Of a stretch of DNA of 64,000 nt, positions 56,361 through 64,000 are shown piece after piece (the first letter of the stretch is position 1; each line of letters opens with the position of its first letter). The notes beneath the pieces are model-generated. The model was not told where the DNA came from. It made no database searches and saw nothing but the letters and a program-made list of their open reading frames with translations. The stretch comes from Heterobilharzia americana (lineage: Eukaryota > Platyhelminthes > Trematoda > Strigeidida > Schistosomatidae). The stretch lies in NCBI GenBank assembly GCA_944470555.2, contig OX104128.1:40159920-40223919 (forward strand), given 5' to 3'. A program made the position numbers and the translations under genes.

Positions 56361-56639
56361 CAAATTAATGATAAAGAACAATGTGACATTAACAAATAGC
56401 ACAATTACATTCTAACAGAGATTTTTTATTAGCGTGACTGAAGGAAATATGAGTTCAAAGGGGTCAAAGTGTGATTGAAATCTCGTCCCCAACTTAGAAT
56501 CGTATAACATTGAAGTTCAGTAAAAAGACTACCTAAAATTTCGTGTAATGTGAGGATACGCTTCATTTCTTTAAGCAGTTAACGCTGAGGATGTTACCAA
56601 TCCTGGCGATGAAAGTTCGGAGAACAGCAAGTCACCATC

Positions 56640-56830
56640 ATCCTAATCCATATGGCAGTCACGTGAAACCCTTGTTGATTAAAGTGAAAAAATCTGGCCA
56701 GCAGTCGGGTCCTGTAGCTCAATTGGTAGAGCACTGGGCCGGAAACCCGATGACCGCTGGTTCAAATCCTTCTGCCGCCCAAATTTTCATTTCAACTTCA
56801 ATCATCACCCAGTATGAATATCTAAAACCG
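56640..56830 (+). repeat. tRNA-derived SINE (family 3), + strand copy
   Basis: A box TAGCTCAATTGGTAGAGCA (56715-56733) and B box GGTTCAAATCC (56759-56769) have near-perfect tRNA spacing. The element then runs into 'caaattttcatttcaac' and 'tcatcacccagtat', the family 3 right terminus, with a weak inverted left terminus (attaaagtgaaaaaatc). The implied acceptor stem (56708-56714 with 56773-56779) has several mismatches and the anticodon loop has C at the position of U33, so this is a SINE head, not a working tRNA gene. Confidence 0.75.
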
Positions 56831-58609
56831 ATATTAGCTGATCAAAAACAATCATTTCTTGCAGTTTTCTCCGTTTGTAGTATAAAAAGAACCTAGAAAG
56901 GTGCTTAATCGATTGAGTAAGCTAATTTTTCAACAATGAGTTGAAATGCACTCAGCAACTACGTGCTGTAGGCAGAGTCATATGTATTATATGAAGTCTG
57001 ATTTCTAATACTAGCATGTGGCTACCCAGACTTCGGTAGGTAGAGCGGGGTTTGCGTATGCAAACTGCTGGCTGAAAGCCAAGTGCCTAAAACACCGGGA
57101 TAAACACACATCAGTAACCTACCCACTTGATGAAATAGGTAGCCGGCGAAATTGCTAAAATATATAATTTCAACAAACATGAAAACTAGAGTACTCACCG
57201 TATCGAAGGAACCAGTGTTTCTAAGACTTTATGTTATGCATAATGTTAGGAGTGAGACTATGTTATAACTCTTACGAAGACCTTCAGTTATTCTTACTCA
57301 ACTGAGCGAGACAAACTATCTGATTTCACCTACCTTATATATATTTAGCAGTTTATTACTCTTGTGGAGCTATCTCTATTGGATTCACGATTAAGTAAGT
57401 TCACCGCTGAATTTCCAAACATCATCTCTCACAGTTGACAGAAGGATAGATAAAGAACTTTGTATTCGTACGAATTGTCAAATCTAGACATTAGTTTGAC
57501 ATTACCACAGTTTTCAAACTTATTTGTTGCGTTCCTAGCAATTTCATCCAACCTTCACGACTTTGTTTTGAAACAGATAAATTCATACTGTTATCACCAC
57601 CTGACTGGCATAATAGATCGTAATGTTTTTTTTAAAAATCTATGTACTGGTGTAGAGCTATACACTAGAAAAGTTTAAAGGGTCAATTGGCTGTTTTCTA
57701 AATGCCTATAAAGAAGATTTTCACTTTACTAATAGATGAATACCCCAAAGACCTTGCTGATCTTTTCCCATTGCTGAATGGTTTAGGCAGTCATTGTTAT
57801 ATCCATGCAATCAACAAATAATAATGCTTAATAAGTGCCACGACATAACCATCTACCTTAGATATCCCTTGATTATACTCATTTTACTTACGGTTGCTTG
57901 TAAGATCCAAAACTTGTCATATGAAACAAACTTAACCACTGATGAATTCAGCATCTTTTCTTCAAAATGCTGTTACATTATACAACGAATGGTCGATGTA
58001 ACTAAAATACGGCAGTATCTCTGCAAGGAGCTTATTTACTAGCTTACAGAGATGGATTCAGACTGAGAAGTGAAGCTGCTGAGTGACGTCCAGTGAGAAA
58101 GACAACACTCTGATTTAAGTACAACAAATAGGGAAAAATGAACATGTTCGAATCCATTGTTAAATACTAATAGAGTGGCAGATCGCTGGCTTAGCCATCT
58201 AGTTTTCAGACAGTAAGTTTCAGCCTCATAACACCGACTCTAGTAAGAGCAAGCCAGTAGTACTACAAGCCGCCATATGTACGATTCACAGGCCAAAACA
58301 TAGAGCATGTGGCGGTTTGAGCTGCTTTATTTATTGATTATTAACTAATGAACCACTTGTCATTTGCAAAGAGATAAATAAAAAGTAATTCATGAAAAAT
58401 GGTTGACATCCCAAAGTGAAATAAATTGAAGAACCCGTAAAATTTCTGAAACTATTGAGCAGTTTTTCGGTATAAATTTGAGTTACTCGCATTTTCTCAA
58501 AAGTGACACAAAAAGTAATTAGATAATGAAACAAATATACTAGAAAATTGAACTGAGCATTACTTATTCAACTTGACTTGTTTCATGATACAACTATTTA
58601 GTCCCTTGA
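56831..58609. other. Intergenic, nothing recognised
   Basis: Between the convergent genes. ORFs of 72, 82 (+) and 67 (-) codons are AT-rich and without motifs. Confidence 0.35.
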
Positions 58610-58924
58610 TGAATTTGCATAGTGTACTAAGAAGAGGGAGGTCATGTGAGAAATGTAATTTATTCATGCAGTACATTTCGAACAGCCTGATCACACCTTA
58701 ACTTGTCAAGACATTTTATATGAAGGATGAAAATGGGATGGAGTGAGATAAATGAATTAAGATAATACAAGATTTGGAAAATATAAGAATAATAAAGAGG
58801 AATAATACATTTTCACACCTCCCTTGGCTTTAAAATGAGATAAAGATTACCAAGATAGGTTTAAGGTAAGGACAAACTGCTTTTGTATACACAAATGGGC
58901 TTTGAACTTTCGTATAACTAAGGC
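58610..58924 (-). repeat. Left inverted arm (315 bp) of the Penelope-like element
   Basis: This is the reverse complement of 60602-60916 with only three mismatches found by eye (58613, 58636, 58855) and no indel. On the - strand it contains the last 26 codons of the PLE protein (K-A-H-L-C-I-Q-K-Q-F-V) with the stop and 3' UTR. It is therefore an inverted copy of the element's own 3' end, not an unrelated terminal repeat. Confidence 0.92.
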
Positions 58925-60679
58925 TGTTTGCACTGAAAGATACTTTCGAACTTATTGACCATATAAATGACATAAGTATCAAAGATATTGCTTTGATGTA
59001 AACGCTTTATTCACCAACGTGACTTTAACCAAGACTGCTGATATTTTTTGTGACTATATATCCTTGAATATTTCTTCACTACTATACACCGATAAGGTTC
59101 ACTTCACTTTCGAAGGTGAACATTTTCGACAAATTGATAGTGTCGCTATAGGCAGTCCTTTAGGATCATTGTTAAACGATGTCTACATGTCATATCTAGA
59201 ACTTTTGGCTGAGGACATTATCAACAAAGTACTTTCTGTACAGGAGATACGATGATGATATCTAAGTTATGTGTAACAAATGCAAGGAGGTGAAAAGTCT
59301 TATGGTCAACTTAACACCGAACCAAGCCACATTAGTTTATCATGTGAAGCAGATAATAATAATCAGCTTCCTTTTCTTGACTTGTTATTAACTAGAAGAG
59401 AAGATAGATCGATAGAAAGATCAATGTGTAGAAAACCTACGTGGACTGAGCAGTACCTTAACTTTCATAGTTTGTGTCCAATACAATACAAACAAGGTTT
59501 AGGAAAATGCTTATTCAACATATCTGCACAATATATACATTGGAAGAATTCAAATTTTTAACAGAGATACTCATAGAAAAAGCATATCCTCTGAAGTTCG
59601 TCAGTTGTTATAAAAACATCTCAACGGTGCGAACTAATCAATATTCTGTCCCGAAGAAAGATGCTTACATCATGCTACCGTATAATAATAATAATCACTT
59701 TATTCCAAACAATATATTGACAGTGTGGAATTCTCAGCATGTAATTTCTCAACAAATCCAGAACAATACTTTCAGACGAAACGGTTATTACATCGGAATG
59801 ATGTTAATAATAACAGTATTCAAGGCAATAATGTGTGATAGTCAGCTGGTTCTGGATGAGAATTTGGTCAATAATGAAGAATCAATTTTGGTGGTGGCGG
59901 TTTATTCAGACAGTACAAAAATCTGCAACTCAAGCAAAGCATCTGACGGATAGAATTATGATGTACTTTTTTGCACTGAAAAGTCCATTTCCACATAACG
60001 TAACACTTTTTCTCTGCTTTGTTATTGACTCAAGAAACAGAGTTGGAAACAGTTTAAAAATGTGCAAGAGAGCATGATGGGTTCAAAGGACATATTTAAG
60101 TGATTAAAACAAATTGAAAGGAAAGAATTTGATGAGAAATATTCCATGGATAAATTTGGTGGCCCACGGTTCAAGCAGGTCGTCATATAAGAGGGAACCA
60201 AACAGCATGATCTTAAGATAAAGTCTTAATTCAGTTATTGAGAAGACATACTACGCAGCCAAGCTCAATATTATAGAGAAAACGAAATCTATGCTTCAAA
60301 ATAAACCTCATCACTTCATAAATGATTGCGTCACATCCCTCTGTGTATACCAACTTACCTGTGTGTGTGATGAGAATACATTGGGAGGAGTAATCGAACT
60401 ATGAAGTCGAGGATCGTAGAGCATATCCCTAAATGGCTAGAAAAGTAATTACATTCAAATAATCCGGTAAATAAAGGGGGCAGACAGGCATCATAGTCCA
60501 CAGGTAAACACATTATAGAAACATGTCACAGGATTGACCCGAAAACAGCCTTTAGACCATTCTATAGGAGCCGTCAAGACCGTATACTTAGGTTCATTGA
60601 GGCCTTAGTTATACGAAAGTTCAAAGCCCATTTGTGTATACAAAAGCAGTTTGTCCTTACCTTAAACCTACCTTGGTAA
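58925..60679 (+). pseudogene. Penelope-like element RT and GIY-YIG protein, 5'-truncated and frameshifted
   Basis: From the arm junction: K-D-T-F-E-L-I-D-H-I-N-D-I, a shift, then F-D-V-N-A-L-F-T-N-V (motif A, about 58991-59020), R-Q-I-D-S-V-A-I-G-S-P-L-G-S (motif B), Y-D-D-D-I (motif C, 59248-59262, next codon a stop), a shift, N-N-Q-L-P-F-L-D-L-L, C-R-K-P-T-W-T-E-Q-Y-L-N-F-H-S, another shift, E-F-K-F-L-T-E, Y-S-V-P-K-K and L-P-Y. After an AAT-rich insert comes the linker (A-A-K-L-N-I-I, K-S-M-L-Q-N-K-P-H), then the GIY-YIG region (V-Y-Q-L-T-C-V-C; E-H-I-P-K-W-L) and an open C terminus from about 60504 to TAA at 60677-60679 (H-I-I-E-T-C-H-R-I-D, ending L-T-L-N-L-P-W). Active PLEs reverse transcribe and insert their own RNA; this copy cannot make a full protein. 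Confidence 0.85.
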
Positions 60680-60916
60680 TCTTTATCTCATTTTAAAGCC
60701 AAGGGAGGTGTGAAAATGTATTATTCCTCTTTATTATTCTTATATTTTCCAAATCTTGTATTATCTTAATTCATTTATCTCACTCCATCCCATTTTCATC
60801 CTTCATATAAAATGTCTTGACAAGTTAAGGTGTGATCAGGCTGTTCGAAATGTACTGCATGAATAAATTACATTTCTCACATGACCTCCGTCTTCTTAGT
60901 ACACTATGCAAACTCA
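60602..60916 (+). repeat. Right arm: PLE 3' coding end and 3' UTR
   Basis: Contains the last 26 residues and stop of the PLE reading frame and about 237 bp of 3' sequence. Paired with 58610-58924 in inverted orientation at equal length. No target-site duplication is obvious at the outer edges (ccttgat / cagtaca). Confidence 0.92.
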
Positions 60917-61200
60917 CAGTACAACGTCATTATCTTTTAGCTCCATTCGTCTAGCATATCTCACTGTCGTCTTGGCTGGAACTTCTAACGGTAAAAATTC
61001 CAAGAAAAAAAGTATATAAATGATTTATGATGATGATGACGACGATATGGACACATCAAATAATGTGGGTGAATATAAACATAGTTAACACTGTGAACTT
61101 AACAACTTGCATAGTTGAAACTATTTTTAGGAAGAATAATTATGTATTTTGGTTGTATGGTGAAAGACTCTGTGACGAAAAAAAAACAGCATTGATTGAT

Positions 61201-61728
61201 TCATCGCCAAATATCTTCTTGATAATATTTAGATTTACGCATTTGTTGTAAGTATTCTTCAGCATGTTTCAATTCTTCAACAGACAGTTCAGAATAAGTA
61301 CACCATATCTTTGTTTGTGTATACTGAATTCTCATTGCAATTAATTTTATCCATGATTGAAAGACTCCAGTAGCTAAACCATATGCTTCACCACAAATCA
61401 TTATTTTTGCATTTTTCTCATAGACAAAATTCATTAATTGAATATCATGTTCTGAAGGTTTATTATCAATAGAATATTCATGAAAAATGCATTCTTGAAC
61501 ATAATGTGATTTAATTGGGAAACATGCCTGTTCAACTAATTCTGTTGATATTTCATCAAGTGTATATTTATCATTTGGTGAATTTATAGCAGCCCTTGAG
61601 AAACAAAGACAAAGATGACTTAACACTTTAGTATTTAATGCATCAGATAATTCCTCTTTAAATAAAAGACTAGACGTTGGAGAACGGCATCCATAAATAA
61701 GCCACAAATTACCAGCTGATGCTTGAGT
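61201..61728 (-). CDS. MTRR: Diflavin reductase, last coding exon; most like methionine synthase reductase
   Basis: On the - strand a ttttAG acceptor opens an exon of 175 codons ending I-W-R-TGA. It starts T-Q-A-S-A-G-N-L-W-L-I-Y-G-C-R and has L-F-K-E-E-L, F-S-R-A-A, Y-V-Q-E-C-I, I-M-I-C-G-E-A and the terminal Y-Y-Q-E-D-I-W-R. These are the NADPH-binding half of the ferredoxin-reductase module of diflavin enzymes, with the usual aromatic next to the C terminus. The L-F-x-x-E-L-x(3)-L-x(4)-L-x-H-L pattern and Q-x-D-I-W ending favour MTRR, which reductively reactivates methionine synthase, over cytochrome P450 reductase or NDOR1. Odd points: about 25 extra residues between F-S-R and Y-V-Q, and the M usual after C-G-D-A-x-x is replaced (C-G-E-A-Y-G-L-A). 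Earlier exons were not found in 61.7-64 kb and presumably lie beyond the window. Confidence 0.68.
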   Translation of the reverse strand, partial: TQASAGNLWLIYGCRSPTSSLLFKEELSDALNTKVLSHLCLCFSRAAINSPNDKYTLDEISTELVEQACFPIKSHYVQECIFHEYSIDNKPSEHDIQLMNFVYEKNAKIMICGEAYGLATGVFQSWIKLIAMRIQYTQTKIWCTYSELSVEELKHAEEYLQQMRKSKYYQEDIWR

Positions 61729-61814
61729 CTAAAAGAAACCACAAAATGAAGCATAAATAACTACGATAAGCATTAGTTAGTAGTAGTGAGAATGTAAGCA
61801 TATTTCAGGTTGAT

Positions 61815-61990
61815 ATTCATCACGCACTGAAATTAGTTGGAGAACCATTGAAAACATGTGAATATTGGATAGCTGTTTCATCATAGTATGGAACTCCTCA
61901 ACAGTACGCACCCATGAACCTGCCTTAACATCGAGCTCGGGACCTTCAGGTCTCATAGTGAACACGTTAACAATTCGAACACCTGGTTAC
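61815..61990 (-). repeat. Family 2 ribozyme SINE arm and body
   Basis: Begins 'attcatcacgcactgaaatt'. The - strand hammerhead reads UUGAGGAG, helix II with a GU close, GAAAC and an AUC triplet with CAAUAU after it; the core C3 is changed to U. The body has 'gggaccttcaggtctcatag'. It lies upstream of the last reductase exon, i.e. in that gene's last intron if the gene model is right. Confidence 0.55.
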
Positions 61991-62175
61991 AGTTCAATGG
62001 TCTACAGTTTTCTACTTCTGTCTTAACTTGGCATCCACTTCCCTTCCCACTCACTGACCCCGCAGGTCACGGGCTTCTCATTAGAATTTCGGGATATCCA
62101 TCTCGAAGCATATCATTAATGAGCACTATACAGTAATGTATTTTGAAGTTAGTGGGGATTTGCTTCTAAGGTGGC

Positions 62176-62446
62176 ATTCATCACGGGCTGATATCAGTTA
62201 GAGAACCATCGGAAACTTGAGAGCACTGGATAGCTGTTTCATCCTAGTATGGGACTATTCAGTAGTACCTACCCACAAAAGGGAGGAAGAGCTAACGTGC
62301 TCGCCGTGAAAATTGAAGGTCCTAGGCTCGATCCCCAGCGAGGTCATGGGTGCGCACTTCTGAGGAATCTCACACTGGGACGAAATAGCTGTCCAATACC
62401 TTCAGGTTTTTAACAGTTCTCAAACTGATATCAGTTCATGATGAAT
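62176..62446. repeat. Palindromic family 2 SINE, complete copy with both arms
   Basis: The outer ends are inverted copies: attcatcacgggctgatatc on the left, gatatcagttcatgatgaat on the right. The left arm carries a - strand hammerhead (CUGAAUA, GUCC..GGAU, GAAAC, AUC). The right arm carries a + strand one (CUGAGGAA, GAAAU, GUC at about 62392). The middle has 'aagagctaacgtgctcg' and a B-box-like 'aggctcgatcccc'. This copy shows the full layout of the family. Confidence 0.75.
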
Positions 62447-63380
62447 ACCAGCTGGAAATCAATAAAATCCACATTATCCTAAAAACACATTAATGTAATG
62501 TAGTGTTTCATTCAATTCCCAACATGTACGACAGATAAAGTGTATCATATTTCCATAAAAACTAGGACTTAATACACATAACTATCTATTTTGGATACAA
62601 AGAAGATTTTTTTTCTCAGAATTATGAGAAACCGATAAGACAACGAACAGAATTCACTAGCTGGCTTTGTGTAAACACCAAGCAAAAATAGATTATTAAG
62701 ATATCATATATACTTTAATCAGCTGTCAATTCAACTTCATTTGTGACAGAGTTAAATTTACTCCGTGTAAAGAGTTTTGGTACAACACAAAAATATACTG
62801 ATTCTGTGAACCAAAGAAAAAGGAAATCCTCGGTGATATGCTGAATCGAACAAGATGTTGGCGGACTGAATAGTTTTTCAAACGACAATGACACAGTTAA
62901 GTCAGACGAAATTGTAAATTCTCAACATCATTCCCTTTGTAAACAAAACTATTTAGACTATGATATGTTATCTGTTCAAAATTATAAGTACCGTTAAGAT
63001 CGTGAGCACTGCTGACTAACCTTATCATTTCAACTACTAATGCCTATTAGTAGTATAATCTGTTACCATGAATAAAACAACTATTATACAGTAAGCATAG
63101 GTTACAATTGCTATAGTAGTTTGTAGACTGTTACTGTACTCTATTTACTGGATGATTGAAAAAATATACGGAGGTGTGAGAATGAATGATAATAATTAAC
63201 GATTGACAGTCGAAGGTTGCGAGGGTTCAACCTGAGTGATTCGCAAAGAGGAATCAAAAGACTGGAAATCAGCTGAGTTTACAGTATTTCGAACTGAAAA
63301 CGTTTGGATCTTATTTATAGAGTTTACGGTAACCTTGAAGTGCAAGAAATAATTGGTGCACTTAAAGAGGCAGGAACCAA
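62447..63380. other. Unplaced DNA upstream of the reductase exon
   Basis: No earlier diflavin-reductase exon (FAD or FMN motifs) was found on the - strand. A 70-codon - strand ORF at 63196-63408 has no motif. Confidence 0.3.
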
Positions 63381-63665
63381 TCAAAACGTTATACGAAATA
63401 TGACCCATGAGCGAGAAAAAGAGCGTGAAAAAAAAAACAGTTCAAATATATACAAATTGTAAGCATGGAATATAAAGGATATGGGCATACTTAACAATAC
63501 TTTTATTAAAGTTGAAACTACTTCAAACACTGTGATGATAGAAATTATTATCAAATAAATACGCTTTGATATAATACCAGCGTGTTTATCGAAATCAGAA
63601 CAAAATTTTCCCCAATATTTGGTTGCGTAAGCTACGGTTTCTTCAACAGGATATAGTAGATACAT
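63381..63665 (-). other. Unassigned ORF with a hydrophobic segment (possible exon)
   Basis: From an ATG at 63665 on the - strand the frame stays open for 94 codons. The first part is soluble looking (E-E-T-V-A-Y-A-T-K-Y-W-G-K-F-C), then comes a long I/L/V-rich stretch that would make one or two membrane segments, then F/S/R-rich sequence from poly-T. I do not recognise it. It lies upstream of, and on the same strand as, the reductase exon, but has no reductase motif. It may be a small membrane-protein exon whose real donor lies before the poly-T part, or a chance ORF. Confidence 0.25.
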
Positions 63666-63674
63666 TGGCGACAA

Positions 63675-64000
63675 GTTATTAGGTGTCTTGTGACCTTTAT
63701 TCTTATGTTTAATTAATTACAAATTCTTATTTGTATACGTTCAATTCCTAGTACTTTGCCTTTCATCCCGCGTGCACAAATAACAGTTCCATAAGATGCT
63801 GCCATATAGTTCATGATACGATAAATCTATCAGTTTCAGGGAGTAATAAATGAAGTGCCACGACTAAATCGTTCAGAGTGAGTTGTACTCTGAGCTAAAA
63901 TTTTCATTGGAAAGAACTTTTCAATGTCATGCTAGATGTCGTCATGAATGCATTAGGGCTATATAAGGAAGTGAACTAGCTGGTTTTGAGTTACGCGCTA
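63675..64000. other. No recognised feature at the right edge
   Basis: AT-rich, no exon or repeat placed. Confidence 0.3.

Noticed and set aside
56708..56780. A functional tRNA gene
   Set aside because: A and B boxes are excellent, but the acceptor stem has several mismatches, the anticodon loop has C at the U33 position, and the sequence continues into a SINE tail shared with other copies.
58610..60916. A DNA transposon with terminal inverted repeats
   Set aside because: The interior is PLE reverse transcriptase and GIY-YIG, no transposase is seen, and the right arm contains the PLE stop codon and 3' UTR.
61201..61728. NDOR1 or cytochrome P450 reductase as first choice
   Set aside because: Both share the fold, but the L-F-x-x-E-L ... 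H-L spacing, the insertion after F-S-R and the Q-x-D-I-W end look closer to methionine synthase reductase; kept as alternatives.

Overview
The window is AT-rich animal nuclear DNA, almost certainly from a schistosome or a close digenean fluke. The evidence is: long introns bounded by GT..AG; SINE-like repeats that pair tRNA-type pol III boxes with hammerhead ribozyme cores (the SM-alpha type known from Schistosoma); RTE/SR2-like LINE 3' ends; and Penelope-like elements (PLEs) with GIY-YIG domains. Nothing bacterial or viral was seen.

Two host genes can be supported. The first, on the + strand from 9252 to 53701, is the 3' part of a centriole coiled-coil gene that I identify as CEP135/BLD10. 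It has 13 exons coding 928 residues before a TGA stop, and its 5' exons lie upstream of the window or were not found. All internal introns are phase 0 except the last. Exons 3, 5 and 7 are each exactly 201 bp and exons 4 and 8 are each 240 bp, with residues in register, so the rod seems to have grown by exon duplication. The second gene, on the - strand at 61201-61728, is the last coding exon of a diflavin reductase most like methionine synthase reductase. The two genes converge, with about 7.5 kb of repeat-filled DNA between them.

Layout: 1-9.25 kb holds scattered SINE and PLE remnants, a LINE 3' end and an (ACT)n tract. From 9.25 to 53.7 kb are the CEP135 exons; the introns carry three LINE 3' ends antisense to the gene (12.3, 18.8 and 29.5 kb), three + strand LINE fragments, PLE remnants and several SINE families. 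From 54.4 to 56.4 kb are a ribozyme-bearing palindromic SINE and a decayed PLE. From 58.6 to 60.9 kb is a PLE flanked by 315-bp, about 99% identical inverted arms; the left arm is an inverted copy of the element's own 3' end. From 61.2 to 64 kb are the reductase exon, two more palindromic ribozyme SINEs and an unassigned ORF.

The most interesting signals are the inverted-arm PLE, an apparently intact hammerhead ribozyme at 54589-54634, the repeated use of inverted termini by unrelated SINE families, and the exon-duplication pattern in CEP135. All alignments were made by eye, and family assignments rest on recalled motifs rather than searches.
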